A stretch of 64,000 nucleotides of DNA. It comes from Clusia tigrina. Its lineage: Eukaryota > Arthropoda > Insecta > Diptera > Clusiidae. The translations under genes were made by a program, and so were the position numbers. This document shows, in pieces, positions 44,831 to 56,522 of the stretch; position 1 is the stretch's first letter; every line of letters begins with the position of its first letter. A model generated the notes under the pieces. The model was not told where the DNA came from and did not search any database. It saw nothing but the letters and a program-made list of their open reading frames with translations. The stretch lies in assembly GCA_920105625.2 (NCBI GenBank), contig OV050030.1, positions 79,325,400 through 79,389,399 on the forward strand, given 5' to 3'.

Positions 44831-45400
44831 CTCTATTGCGGCACTTACTCCACTTATCGTTACTGTAACGGTCATAGTTGAGGCTGGCCATGCCCCCAGC
44901 TATCACTACAAAGACCCCACTGTGCTCTCAGTCGCCTGTCTTTAACTGTCTACAGTACCATTTAGTTTACAGTAATAAATGAAAAATTGGGCGCCATCTT
45001 GTTACATAACCCATTTTATCGTATGCAGTGTTCTTGCCACGGCTAGCTCAATCCTTCGGTCATAGGTTCTCAACCTGCCACACTGCTTCGAGGGACGAAC
45101 AATCTATTTTATATTTCTATATTTCCACCTAACCAACTCACCTTTAATTATTCTATTCCTCCGCCATCCCGCCAATTGAGCCTATCTCATCTCGTTCTCT
45201 CGTATCCCATCATTTTTGTCAAATATAGAAATAATAAGCACATATACTCGTATATTTTCTTTAGCTCGGTTGGCACCTTGACGTGTTGCGAAGGCTTAGC
45301 TACGATGCATGAACTAGGACTTCCCGGAATTTCCATAACTCAAATATTGGTGTTATGAACAATTTGAAGTAGAAAGGTAGGAGTGGCAGATTAGTTCTCC
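44831..45400. other. No gene recognised
   Basis: Mixed-composition DNA with short frames only. A 60-codon plus frame at 45,176-45,358 has no features I recognise. Confidence 0.35.
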
Positions 45401-45534
45401 AGAAGCACACTTGAGCACAAAGGTCCGTTGCGAAAGCACGGTATGGCACCGTTCAAGCACTGACTAAAATAATCTAATTTAAAGATACTGATAGTCAGCA
45501 CAAGAATAGCGCCAGGAAAGGTACGAGTCCCCCT

Positions 45535-46230
45535 TTATGTTGCAGGAAACCGTCCTGATAATTTAATGAATTGCTCTATGTCCGTAATATTGAAAGATGA
45601 CAGCTCTGTCAAATTTGTGAGAAATGTGGCACCAAAGCGTAATTTCTTCTTCTGCACAACGCTGGGTAGTGACATAAAATATAGAGCAACGTATTCTCCT
45701 TCTCCTCGGAACCACAGACCCGGCACAAATCTTTTGAGGTAGACCCAGTCTTTCTGCATGCTTTTCCAGTATGCAGTGGTTGCTCAAAACCGACACAGTT
45801 GTTGTCAGAGATTTGCGATCGAATCGAAGAAGTTGGTTAGTTCTGTCCATTTTTGCCCAGGTGAATCTAGCCGTATATCAGGATTCCTCGTCGACCCAGG
45901 ATTTGATGGCGTCAGCCAGGTATTTCCGTTGATATCAAACTTGGCCTTTGCCGGTGGGATGCCGATATTTATAAAGCTCTGAATTTCGTGTAGAAGCATG
46001 CCTGCCTTGGCAAGTTCGTCTGCCTCGCAGTTGCTTGGGATATCACTATGTCCGTGATCCCAGATAAGGTGAACCCGAGAGTTCCTTGAGAGCTCATTCA
46101 CAGAAGTTCGACATTCGTGAACAAGTCTTGAGGTGGCCACAGAGGCAAAAAGAGATTCAATGGCTGCTTGGCTGTCTGAGAAAACAGCTCTGTCGGCTGC
46201 GCTGACGACGCTACTGAGAATCCACTTAGT
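45535..46230 (-). pseudogene. LINE RNase H and terminal finger
   Basis: Frame 46,140-45,805 reads RVHLIWDHGHSDIPSNCEADELAKAG, the RNase H C-terminal pattern with its His and Asp. Around 45,735-45,660, in another frame, CRVCGSEEKENTLLYILCHYPALCRRR is the C-x2-C type finger seen at LINE ends. Frame 45,759-45,535 ends with DIEQFIKLSGRFP, a typical terminal phrase of this group. Confidence 0.75.
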
Positions 46231-46431
46231 TACTTGATATTGTCAGAGAGACGAAGAGAGATTTTTAGGTCCAGTTTATCGGAAAAGATACCGCTGAAGA
46301 CTCTACCTCCAAGTTCAGAACCGTTGGTGTAGACGTAGCGTTTCGATAACGATATTGTCGTTTGAAGTCCAGTAATTTTTGCTTGGAATAATGAGTTCGA
46401 ACTCCCGGTTCAAATCGGGATAGACCGACAC

Positions 46432-47988
46432 TTAATCGATAAAGTTTGGGACAGGTGGATCCTGATTCAGAATAGAGGCATGTCCCGTAGGGGTTAAACA
46501 CAAGTCCGAAAGAGCGTTGAATATAATCGGTGTCAACTTGGCTGGTTGATTAACCAGGAGCCCCGAATGGAGCCAGTTAAGCAGGACAAAAGGAGCTGTC
46601 GTGGGTGTAGGAGGAAGTGTGCTAGTGATCAGAAGAGCAATGGATCTTCTGATTTTATCGATGTATACTAGGTTGGGTTCAACAACGGCCGAATAGAGCC
46701 AGAGCGTGACGCGAGGACGAAGTCCACATCTTGCTCCAACTGCTCTTCTACAGCAGTATATAGCGCGTGCTGCTTTAATGGCCTTCCAATTAAGCTTTGG
46801 GTCGAGAATCAGGTCTAAATACTTTAAGTTTAGGCTCAAGGTGTGCAAAGTGCCGTTTAGACTGGGCATTGGTGATCTTGGCATATTTTAGTTCCTAGGG
46901 AAAAGCATACCCTCGATTTTGGATGTGTTAACGACAAATTCGAGTTCACGACACCAGTTCGGCACAGTAGAAAGTGAAAAGTTCAGTATATCGGAAAGTG
47001 TTTGGAGGAATTTGCCAAATGCCGCAATTTCTATTTCGTCTGCATAGGTTATTACGTTGCATCTAGTCAATTCCAATCTCCGCAGTAATGGGTTAACTGC
47101 CAGGTTCCAAATATGGGGGATAAGACACCCCTTGAGGCATGCCCTTGTTGACTAGTTTCCTGGATTGGGCTCCACCCACCGTGGAAGTGATGATTCTTTA
47201 TTTTAGAAGAAGCTCTATAAATTTAACAGGACCAGAGTCCAAGGTAAGATTAATGCAAAAATGACATCGAGAAATACAGGAAATGTTAATTCCTTAGCAC
47301 CCAGGATTTGCAGATTTGAGAGAAAAGGGAATAAAGTGGTGTTTTAACAGATTGGCCTTTAGCATAAGCATGTTGAGAGACAGAGCGAAGAGAAGGGTTG
47401 AACGAAGTCCTGATATATTGGTCAAGAATGTTGAGAGGAAAGAATGTTAGACATATGGGTCTATAATCCATTTGGTTTGGTGTATGAGGCTTTCCCCACT
47501 TTCGGGATAAAGACTACATGAGCCGTGCACCAGTTTAACGGAATATACTGCATTCTGGCTTGCATTGTATAATTGAAGCAGCCATGGAAGGATAACATAT
47601 TCCCCATATTGTGTATCGGCAGGAATGTTGCCATCCGGCCCGGGAGATTTGTGTTGCTTGAAGGTGGGGATAAACTTAAGCTAACTTTCAATCACCTGAA
47701 ATGTAGAGAGGCTATTATGGGAAACATGATTAACTTGATAGAGTACTTGATTCCGGAGGCTACGCTTTTTGGGAACTGGGTGTCCAGTAGGATATCAAGA
47801 GTTTCGTCTCTTGAGTGAGTCCAGCTGCCATCTGGTTTTTGGATGCAGTCAAGGGCTTCGTTAGAGGAGATGAGATTTTTCAATTCAATATTTTCGCAAA
47901 AATTCCTCCATGCTGCGCTTTTCCCTCGCCTAATGGCGTAGTTGAAATTTTTCTGCTTAGCTTTAAAAAAGGCTAAGCAGGACTCCAT
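46432..47988 (-). pseudogene. LINE RT, YADE active site, several frames
   Basis: Linker (47,988-47,692): RRGKSAAWRNFCENI, then a TP-like DGSWT. Fingers: HVVFIPKVGKASYTKPNG and DYRPICLTFF, then QHAYAKGQSVKTPL. Palm (47,076-46,888): VITYADEIEIAAFGKFLQTL; the second Asp of YADD is Glu. Thumb (46,884-46,432): LKYLDLILDPKLNWK, then RPRVTLWLYSAVVEPNL. The palm between fingers and YADE (including GxPQG) is degraded at about 47,100-47,280. Confidence 0.8.
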
Positions 47989-48050
47989 TTTGAACTGAAA
48001 AGAGGCCAGTTCTTATGTTTTGGTAGTGTCTGTGGTTTCTTTCAGGTCAA

Positions 48051-48735
48051 TGTCAAAGGGGTCAGAGCAGATAATCTTAAGGGAAAAACTCTAACAGTCA
48101 CTCAATAGGGAGAGGCCAGGGCGATTCTTACAGAAAACTATTCCAAGAAATCTTACTGCCTCCTCTGGGCGGCCCCGGGCAATGTTATACCAGCAACCGC
48201 TTGTTGCTGTCCAAAGTGCTCGACGACTCTTTCAGCGATGACCTCGGGTTAGTTTAAGGGGTACCGATGAGCGCTACGACGCGGAGCATCGTTTCACCAC
48301 CGAGGAACTTCGTGGGAACAGCCTTAGACCAAAAAATGCAAGAGTGAGTTCCAAATAAGCGACACTTTGGTCAGCGCTTAGCGCTATTAAGTTCGAGACC
48401 GGTAAGGCCTTAAGTTTGTGATACCGGAAATTTTTGGGAAAGATGGGTGTGGGATGACGATTGTGGCATGCTGTCACTTTAGTACATAAGAGTGAAATCT
48501 TTCCAAAATGGCGGTCAAAACCTTGGCAGGTATCGGAGAACGCTCCATGTCTGACACCATTAAGTTGGAGGTACAGGCTTGGATGTAACATTCCCGACTA
48601 ACGCTGATCTGGTTCCCATTAGAACTTGTGTCAACCCTTCCATGGCCACCCTGCTCTGGCATAAACAACCATGGGTTCATGAAGGCGACTATACTACGGG
48701 CAGTTTTAACATCTCTGAGCGGGGAGGCAAAATAC
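48051..48735. other. Non-coding stretch, perhaps the leader of the next LINE
   Basis: GC-richer than its surroundings from about 48,100 with no clear frame. It may be the 5' region of the plus-strand R1-like LINE that starts around 48,736. Confidence 0.35.
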
Positions 48736-49440
48736 ATGAACACAAGTAATGGAAATACAAATAAAAATAACAACAATAATAATAACGAGGCTAACAAGAG
48801 TAGCAGAAAGTGGAAGAAAAGTAAAGAGGAGGACCCTTTCAATAGACCATATTAAAAATAACCGTATACGAAAGGCGGCGACGAGCCCCGACATGTGCAC
48901 AGAAGTGGCACAAGAACAGGATGCCGATGACACGGTCACCGTTCAGCCACCACGACCGCAGCGAGCCGACAAGCAGGTGCAAACCTGTAAAGCGCAGGAG
49001 GACAAGAGGGTCTAAGCCAGCGCATCGCCACTGGAGAGGAGCTTCCTTTGGAGTACAGAAGCGTCCCCACGAAAACCAGACGGCGACGAAACCAGCCCAA
49101 CGAACCAAGTGGAACCGAAAAGGAAGAAGGCGCATTCTTCAAGGGCGGCCATTGTGAAGGCTGCCGCAGCTAACAATACCACTAAGGCAGAAGTGGGTAA
49201 TTCCGATGTAGTGGTGAAGAAGATAGATTCGTGCTCGCCCCCGGGCAAAGACACTCGCCAAAGCAAAGCCTCCCAGACCTGATGCGGAACTGGGGTGAGA
49301 GCCTATGCGGAAATGTTGCGGAAGATAAAGGCGGAGCCGCACCTTGAGGAACTGGGCGAAAAGACCGCGATTAGGCCCCTTTGGAAAGCGTATGATACAA
49401 CGCAAACGGCAACCATGAGTTTGCCGGAAATCTGAGAGTC
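48736..49440 (+). pseudogene. R1-like LINE ORF1 remnant
   Basis: A frame from MNTSNGNTNKNNNNNN shifts to one at about 48,749-49,015, then further shifts. The content is Lys/Arg/Ala-rich (EPKRKKAHSSRAAIVKAAA). Then SYAEMLRKIKAEPHLEELGE-like residues at about 49,300-49,365 match the conserved helix before the zinc knuckles of R1/Jockey-type ORF1. No CCHC knuckles are present because the deletion begins just after. Confidence 0.6.
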
Positions 49441-49449
49441 GGATGGACA

Positions 49450-50815
49450 AGTGCTCAAAACCGCAGCTGCAGTGAACTCAGAGGCACTGAGGAAAATGTA
49501 CGACGCCTGCTTGAGAGAAGGCATTTTCCCAAACAAATGGTAGAGGCTACGACTGGTCCTGGCGCTGAAAGCCAGCCAACCAACAGAGAACCCTTCAGCG
49601 TACCGCCCCGCTGTGCATGTTAGATATGGCGGGAAAAATTTTGGAGCGGAAAATCTGACAGAATTGATCAGATTCGAAAATCTCAAGGGCTCTTATTCCG
49701 CCACTGTGGAATGCTATGTACGACGGCATCCTCCGTGTACATATCCCGATGGTGTCAACATCATTGGATACGCGGACGACATAGCATTGGTAATTACAGC
49801 GAAATACTTGGAAGAAGTAATAGCAGAAGCCAACTGAACTGTGGTTATCGTCGGAAGATGGCTGGCAAACGTTGGACTTAACTTGGCTGAACACACGACC
49901 GAGACAATCCTGGTTTCGAGCTGCAGGGTGTTGGAGGTTGTGGAAATAAGCGTAGGTAGATGTACCATAACCACGATACCATATCTGATGTACCTAGGCG
50001 TGTGGATAGACGCAGGCTGACCTCCAAAGAACATCTGCGGCTAGTGGGAGATAAGGCAGCACACACATGTGCTCTTCTGTGTTGAATAATGCACAAAGTG
50101 GGAGAATCCAGCCAGCTGAAAGGCGACTCATCGCTGGGGTTGTCAGATCCATTATTCTCTATGGGACGACAATATGGGTTGAAAATGCGAGTGTGAAGGC
50201 TTACGTGCGCACCATTGAGGCAGCATACAGAAAAAGTGCATTGCGAGTCATCTGCGCACACCGCACCGTATCCACAGATGCCTCCTTGGTAATAGCCGGC
50301 ATGACACCCGTGAACCTACTAGCGAAAGAAACTATGAACCTCTACTACGCCAAAGGGACACACGCGACAAATGTAGAAGAGCTCTTGGCAATTGTAAAGC
50401 GGAGGACCCTTCAAGACTGGCGAGCCCAGTACAAAAGGCCGCTGGACAAGAAGACTGATCCCCAATATTCAGCAATGGGTAAGCAGGTCACATGGTGAGG
50501 TGAATTACTACTTCACACAACTGCTGACAGGCCATGGAGGTTTTCGGGTAAACCTGCACAGATTCCACTTGGAAGAATCCCCCTATTGTGCAAACTGTGC
50601 AGGTACAGATATAGAAGATGCCAAACACTTCTTCTTCTATTACCCACGGTATAAAAGTGAGAGGCACTACAAGGAGTGTGCTGAGGGCCCTTGATGCCCG
50701 ACAATACAGTGCAGCATTTGCTTGAGAACCTGGAGAAATGGGCAGCGGTATGTTACACTGCAACCGCCACTATGAACGAACTCCTCCGCCTGGAGTGGAG
50801 AAAACGGGCAATATA
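49450..50815 (+). pseudogene. R1-like LINE RT and C-terminal domain, YADD intact
   Basis: Begins SEALRKMYDACLREGIFP, then KASQPTENPSAYRPLCML across frames. Frame 49,613-49,837 has NIIGYADDIALVITAKYLEE with both Asp. The section between fingers and YADD is shortened. After LMYLGVWIDA, frame 50,067-50,498 reads RSIILYGTTIW, ALRVICAHRTVST and LLAKE. Then LTGHGGFRVNLHRFHLEESPYC and a CxxC...H finger (CANCAGTDIEDAKHFFFYYPRY) end at 50,693. The HRF...C pattern is R1-clade-like. Confidence 0.8.
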
Positions 50816-50961
50816 AAGCAACTAGGAGGGGTCCGCTGATCATACTACATCACGGAAAAGTAACATCTTGCGGCGGTCCCGCGGAGTTAGGCTCCGATGG
50901 AGGTAGTTTTTAGTGGGTAAGAATCGCACAATAGTGGTGCCGCGATGCGACCAATATATTT

Positions 50962-51279
50962 TTGAAAATTTCCACCTCCGTTCCAAAATTGGAAAACAAA
51001 AAAAATCAATGTCAAAGTGATATAACAGAGGTCGGAAAAAAAGCATTCCTAGGAGACGAACCAGTTCCTTATGATGTTGGAGGAGTTATCACTGACGAGG
51101 GGGTTGTCAAGCAGTTAATTTCTGATAGTCGGTTCATTTCCTCGGTCAGCAATAATTCAGTTGTTTGGAAAGGTAAAGTCAAAAAGACACTCACCTCTGT
51201 CGTTTGGACCGGAGCTGGCCCAAATTTCGTGTTGAGCATTGGCATCAGCTCTGACAATTACTATGTTTTGCTATACTGA
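50962..51279 (+). CDS. Unassigned 105-codon ORF (unit A)
   Basis: Starts MKISTSVPKLENKKN, ends SSDNYYVLLY. There is no signal peptide, membrane segment or motif I recognise. It lies between LINE remnants, downstream of the R1-like LINE end, and an antisense frame overlaps it. It may be accidental, or part of a retroelement I cannot name. The identical sequence is at 55,820-56,137. Confidence 0.2.
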   Translation: MKISTSVPKLENKKNQCQSDITEVGKKAFLGDEPVPYDVGGVITDEGVVKQLISDSRFISSVSNNSVVWKGKVKKTLTSVVWTGAGPNFVLSIGISSDNYYVLLY

Positions 51280-51329
51280 AAATTAATTTGAACTACCTCA
51301 GCATTGTTTGGCAGATTAATAATTGTGGC

Positions 51330-51662
51330 GTTCATGTCTTTTTCTTCTGACATCGTGGATATCTATCCACCAGCCATATCAGCGTCCATATGGTCGGAGA
51401 ATTCTTCGATGTGGATGTGGAGAAGCGGCTGCTTCTTTGGGGTCACCGACTATTCCGACCTTTCAGCCAGCTGTGGGAAGATCTGTGTGGTTGAGCGTGT
51501 GGATCTTATGGATTTCCTCAGGCGAAGAGGGCGCGGCAGGAAGCCATGCTTTGGAACGAGAACTTTGGGGAACCTCGTCCAGAGATACAGCATTAAGCTT
51601 GGCACCCGGCCAGATCTCTCCCACCCTCTTCTTCGCTTCCTTGTACAGGTAGTACTGCCGAG
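51330..51662 (-). pseudogene. LOA-like LINE ORF1 fragment (unit A)
   Basis: On the minus strand from about 51,660 the reading is YYLYKEAKKRVGEIWPGAKL, SRSKAWLPAAPSSPEEIHKI and, after a TGA, KVGIVGDPKEAAA. This matches the architecture of the ORF1 C-terminal domain at 29,240-29,509 (W-x-V in QNPG...W, preceded by basic helix and AWLP). The plus-strand frames of 126 and 109 codons over the same bases are shadows. Confidence 0.6.
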
Positions 51663-51664
51663 AT

Positions 51665-53155
51665 ATGGTCCAAACTGGAGATAATCTTAATGCCCTTGAT
51701 ATTACCCTAAAGGTCCATCACATGGAAGAATTTAAAGCCAAAAAATCAAAAGACATCCTAACATTTTCAAAATCTTCCCCCGACACCAGGCCAGTTAGCC
51801 AATCAACCGAGTTGAATAGCGACTATGATGCACAGTCTACATCGGGACTGGTCAGCCACAGCTTGCCCACATTAAATAGCACCCCTCTGCAGCTTTCGGA
51901 AAAAGTGAAATATTTTTTAGTAATCCTAGACCAAAAACTAAGCTGGAAAGAAAATATCAGTGATCGAATCCACAAAGCCCTTATTGCTCTTCATACCCGC
52001 AAAGAGCCATTAGTAATGGGGCCTAAAACTGCTGGTCATACATTCGTTGTACACATTAGAGGTATATAGAGTTAAGATTTGGTAGCGAGCATTAAAGAAA
52101 CTTACGTACTTAGACCAACTGGAAAAAGTCTGAAATGGCAGCTCTATTGATAGTATGCGCAATCAATCTAATGCTAACACACCCACTAAGATACTGGTAA
52201 CTATATTAAACCTGTGGCCCTTAGATATATTCGGTGAATTCATGGCAGCATGCGCAGTAACAAGGCTCAACGAAATTGCTGCTTGTAGACAACCACGAAT
52301 CGATCATGCCAAATTTGTCGACAACTTCCTGTTCAAAACGGAGGAATTAGACTGCACGATTCCCAAACCAATGTGAAGGAACTGCCTTAGTGAGAGTGTC
52401 CCTACAAGATAGAGTGGATGCAATGTCGGGAACGGAGTTTCCTGGAAAGAATTGAACCTCCTTATATCGGATCGGCTGCCCGAACATTACAGTGTCTTCC
52501 AGTGAAATCAGCCCAGCAGCCGCCTAGGATTAATACAATACCCTATAAGAAGATCACTATTTACACTGATAGCCAATCTGCGATACAAACGCTTCTACGT
52601 GCACATCCATACTCAAAAACACCCCAACATTATAAAACATCTCTAAAACAATATATATACACCTGCGCTAGATCCATGGGCACAGATATATTTAAAGAAA
52701 TTGTGTAGCAGAAGTGGGCAGAGCAGGCACCGAGCTACTTAACATAGACACTTGTAAAATGCGAATAAAAATAGAATACGTGAAGAAGATAAATGCTAGA
52801 CCTGCAACGCGGTGCAATGCAAATCTGGCCTAAAATAGTCCCCACCAGGTCAATGGAGCTGATACTACTAAACCGTTATCGGATTAATAGTTGGCATCGT
52901 AAGCGAACACTGTCTTATTGGAACACATGCATACCGACTTAGATTCCCTCATGACGATTTTTGTAGAAGCTGCGAAAATGAAGAGGAAGAAAAAGTGCGA
53001 ACCATATTTTATGCAAATGCCCAGAGCAGGCAAAGAGATGCGGCTACCACATGGGAAAGTAGTTCAGCCACCTTACGGACATGGAAGTATATTTCTATCT
53101 ACTAGAAACAGTAAGAGGGGACAGAACTTCTCGTGGTAGCCATATGGACCTAAGG
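51665..53155 (+). pseudogene. LINE RT-thumb, RNase H and tail (unit A)
   Basis: Frame 51,665-52,069: LQLSEKVKYFLVILDQKLSWKEN, the RT thumb, after an unassigned N-terminal part. From 52,070 to 52,400 the sequence is broken. Frame 52,418-52,708: KITIYTDSQSAIQTLL, with an RNase H Asp. Frame 52,918-53,139: LLEHMHTDLDSLMTIFVEAAKMK, then GKVVQPPYGHGS, a degraded C-terminal end. No catalytic RT core is left. An I/LOA-type LINE is likely. Confidence 0.7.
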
Positions 53156-53287
53156 CCATACTGATATATTTATGGACAGCCGAATTAACTATGTAACTAC
53201 CTAACTAACATATATAACTTACTTAGAATCTTATTATCTAAGCTCACGAATTTAACTTAACATAATAACTTACTTTAATAAGACCAG

Positions 53288-53857
53288 TGTGGGGACGGAA
53301 ATTATTTCAGGTATTTTCCGCACACACATAGACTCCTCCTACTATGAATAAGCAAATGGCTACACACACCTTAGTACTAACAAAATATACAGCGTGCAAT
53401 CACCCACGAGATCACACGAGAGTTGACTATTAACAAAAAGGTAAACGCCCTCATGAAAATTACACCAACAAGATTTACCGAAGACGGGAGCACAGAAAAC
53501 ATGCAACGAAGATTTGGTTATACCAGTTGCAATGATTGGCTAAGCCAATTAATGACAGCTGGAAGTATATAAGCAGGTGGTTCTGGATGATAGGATCACT
53601 CTCTGATCCAGCAACAGTCAGCAAGGACACACCGCAGCAAGACATTTCAGTTAATTAAATTAGCAAAACAAAATCATTTAATTTAATTACCATAAATTAA
53701 ATAATTTAAATTAAATTAGTAATTAAATTATAAACGCTTGTAAAGGAATTAAATAAAGTATACCACATACAAGCACACGCCCGATTTATAGTATTAATTT
53801 CTATAAACGACTCCTGGAACCCGCTGAGATTACCCCTGCCAAAATAGAGTCGCTACA
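53288..53857. mobile_element. Solo LTR, 570 bp, with CCAG target duplication (unit A)
   Basis: TGTGGGGACGG...GTCGCTACA with TG...CA ends, flanked by CCAG at 53,284-53,287 and 53,858-53,861. A TATATAA box at 53,566-53,572 and an AATAAA at 53,752-53,757 fit plus-strand LTR transcription signals. A palindrome-rich AATTAAATTA block lies between them. No internal retrotransposon sequence is attached, so it is a recombination-derived solo LTR. Family not identified. Confidence 0.75.
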
Positions 53858-53861
53858 CCAG

Positions 53862-55369
53862 AAAAATAAATATAATATCTTACTGCTAAATTTATTTTTG
53901 GTTTCTCCTTTTAACACAGAGATAAACTCCTCTTGGCCGCGGATTTCTACTGCAGTAAAATGTTTTCTTCTGCAAATTCCTCCCAACTGCTTTCAAGCCA
54001 CCTTTTGATTCCATTCAATTCTTATTGTTTTAACATAAAAATTGAGAGGTATCAATTAATTTCTCAACAACTTTTATTTTATGTTAACTCCTTCGTTTTA
54101 TATTTTCTTTAATTTGGAAAATCAGTTCTATCCACAAATCTCTGACACTTTGGACCAATTCTGTACAATTATCTTACTGTTACTATTACGAATAGTGAAG
54201 ACCGATCAACAACTCTAACTTTAAGTATTTCAACACGTTCCGTTCTACTTCTGTTTCTTCCCGTTAGAAGTTTTCTCACCTCCTTTTAAATCATTTTTTT
54301 TATATTTACATTTTCCCGCTACATTCACAGTTACACATATCGGTCAAGGTTGTCAACCTCCATCTGCTTCTACTCTTTTTTAAGACATCCCGAGTGCAAT
54401 CTTTCGCCACAATCTGGTACTAAACTAATTTCTATTCATGTCAACAACTGACTTTACTTTGTAGGCTGTTCAATCCACCAAAAATTAGCTGAACAAAAAA
54501 AAATAAGCACCATTTCCTTTCTTTTTTCTCTTAGGCACCTGATCGTAAGAAATTTTCTCTCTTTACGACCTTGTCTAATTACGCTAACAGTCTACAGATC
54601 GATTAGTCTTAATGAAACGAATGAAATGAAACAAAGAAAAATCCATTCCAAACAGACGTTTTAGAAGTGTATGCAAAGCAATCAGAGCGATTAGTCTCTT
54701 ACGGACAAAACGTACGACACGCGATGAGTATTCTAGTAGAACTGAACTCATCGGACGTTATTTCAATGTTTGTTTTCAAATTTAATTTTAAAAAAATGAA
54801 TGACTTTTTTCTATATTTATATATAGTAAAATATATACACATGTATATTATAAATGTTAAAAGCGAAATAACTACTTTTTTGAATATCTTTTCACATTTC
54901 TAAAACAAAATTCAAGCAGGCTCTAAATTTTTTTTTTACAGATGCCAAATACTCAAGTTGATGCAACGCACGTTTTTTATTTCGCTACGTTTGTTTGTTC
55001 AAGCCTAATCGGACCTTTACTTTACTGATTTGTACAAATTTTGAATTAACAATAAATTGCGTTTTAGTTCGACCATCGCATAGAAACATTTTTGTCTTCA
55101 TTCGTAGTTTTATTATAAAAATACGTATTGCTATATCCGCTTTTCCAATTAAAAATTCGCGCGGTAAGGAAAATCCTCCCGATCCCATATTTTTTGGCGT
55201 CAACAAACGCGCACTTTTTTATTGTGTAAAGTGAACCGTGGTATTTGCGTCACGCAATAAAAAAAATTGTGCTCTTACCAGTGATCATTGTTGAAATCAT
55301 CGTCGTCGTAGTTGGAATTGGAGGTCACTTCGTCACATCGCTAGTTTGAGAAGTTCCATGAACAACACC
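53862..55369. other. Unassigned 1.5 kb in unit A
   Basis: T-rich, without a supported gene. Frames of 60-79 codons (for example 54,667-54,903 and 54,995-55,234) have no recognisable motif and overlap antisense frames. CCATATTTTTTGGCGTCAACAAACG at about 55,183 (TTGGCGTCAACAA core) could be a retroelement primer site, unproven. Unit A ends in GTTCCATGAACAACAC. Confidence 0.35.
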
Positions 55370-55673
55370 TTCACACAACTGCTGACAGGCCATGGAGGTT
55401 TTCGGGTAAACCTGCACAGATTCCACTTGGAAGAATCCCCCTATTGTGCAAACTGTGCAGGTACAGATATAGAAGATGCCAAACACTTCTTCTTCTATTA
55501 CCCACGGTATAAAAGTGAGAGGCACTACAAGGAGTGTGCTGAGGGCCCTTGATGCCCGACAATACAGTGCAGCATTTGCTTGAGAACCTGGAGAAATGGG
55601 CAGCGGTATGTTACACTGCAACCGCCACTATGAACGAACTCCTCCGCCTGGAGTGGAGAAAACGGGCAATATA
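55370..55673 (+). pseudogene. R1-like LINE C-terminal domain (unit B)
   Basis: Duplicate of 50,512-50,815. It begins mid-domain at LTGHGGFRVNLHRFH, with the CANCAGTDIEDAKHFFFY finger. The RT part of the LINE is not repeated, so this end is an orphan made by the duplication. Confidence 0.85.
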
Positions 55674-55819
55674 AAGCAACTAGGAGGGGTCCGCTGATCA
55701 TACTACATCACGGAAAAGTAACATCTTGCGGCGGTCCCGCGGAGTTAGGCTCCGATGGAGGTAGTTTTTAGTGGGTAAGAATCGCACAATAGTGGTGCCG
55801 CGATGCGACCAATATATTT

Positions 55820-56137
55820 TTGAAAATTTCCACCTCCGTTCCAAAATTGGAAAACAAAAAAAATCAATGTCAAAGTGATATAACAGAGGTCGGAAAAAAA
55901 GCATTCCTAGGAGACGAACCAGTTCCTTATGATGTTGGAGGAGTTATCACTGACGAGGGGGTTGTCAAGCAGTTAATTTCTGATAGTCGGTTCATTTCCT
56001 CGGTCAGCAATAATTCAGTTGTTTGGAAAGGTAAAGTCAAAAAGACACTCACCTCTGTCGTTTGGACCGGAGCTGGCCCAAATTTCGTGTTGAGCATTGG
56101 CATCAGCTCTGACAATTACTATGTTTTGCTATACTGA
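55820..56137 (+). CDS. Unassigned 105-codon ORF (unit B)
   Basis: Identical to the ORF at 50,962-51,279. The same caution applies: no motif, no homology that I recognise. Confidence 0.2.
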   Translation: MKISTSVPKLENKKNQCQSDITEVGKKAFLGDEPVPYDVGGVITDEGVVKQLISDSRFISSVSNNSVVWKGKVKKTLTSVVWTGAGPNFVLSIGISSDNYYVLLY

Positions 56138-56187
56138 AAATTAATTTGAACTACCTCAGCATTGTTTGGCAGATTAATAATTGTGGC

Positions 56188-56520
56188 GTTCATGTCTTTT
56201 TCTTCTGACATCGTGGATATCTATCCACCAGCCATATCAGCGTCCATATGGTCGGAGAATTCTTCGATGTGGATGTGGAGAAGCGGCTGCTTCTTTGGGG
56301 TCACCGACTATTCCGACCTTTCAGCCAGCTGTGGGAAGATCTGTGTGGTTGAGCGTGTGGATCTTATGGATTTCCTCAGGCGAAGAGGGCGCGGCAGGAA
56401 GCCATGCTTTGGAACGAGAACTTTGGGGAACCTCGTCCAGAGATACAGCATTAAGCTTGGCACCCGGCCAGATCTCTCCCACCCTCTTCTTCGCTTCCTT
56501 GTACAGGTAGTACTGCCGAG
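56188..56520 (-). pseudogene. LOA-like LINE ORF1 fragment (unit B)
   Basis: Copy of 51,330-51,662 with the same in-frame TGA in the minus-strand reading. Confidence 0.6.
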
Positions 56521-56522
56521 AT

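Larger units (their letters stand above)
45400..48050 (-). mobile_element. RNase H-bearing LINE (I/LOA-like), RT to 3' end
   Basis: Minus-strand order: linker (47,988-47,692), RT fingers (47,691-47,286), RT palm (47,076-46,888), RT thumb (46,884-46,432), RNase H (about 46,230-45,805), C-terminal finger (about 45,740-45,650) and tail. ORF1 and endonuclease are absent or unreadable. Stops and shifts lie between modules. Confidence 0.75.
48736..50815 (+). mobile_element. R1-like LINE, internally deleted (ORF1 joined to RT)
   Basis: An ORF1 remnant (48,736-49,440) is followed at about 49,450 by RT sequence. The rest of ORF1 and the whole endonuclease are gone. RT and C-terminal domain continue to 50,815. 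The C-terminal part (from 50,512) is repeated at 55,370 by the tandem duplication. Confidence 0.75.
50512..55369. repeat. Tandem duplication unit A (4,858 bp)
   Basis: Direct copy of 55,370-60,227 with no indel that I find and only two base differences noticed (near 53,595 and 53,897). Unit A continues smoothly from the R1-like LINE on its left, so its left edge is the original context. It contains the LINE 3' end, an unassigned ORF, a LOA ORF1 piece, an RT/RNase H piece, a solo LTR and 1.5 kb of unassigned DNA. Confidence 0.95.

Noticed and set aside
51304..51684. Plus-strand ORFs of 126 and 109 codons in unit A (and copies in unit B)
   Set aside because: The minus strand over the same bases reads as a LINE ORF1 domain, so these are shadows.
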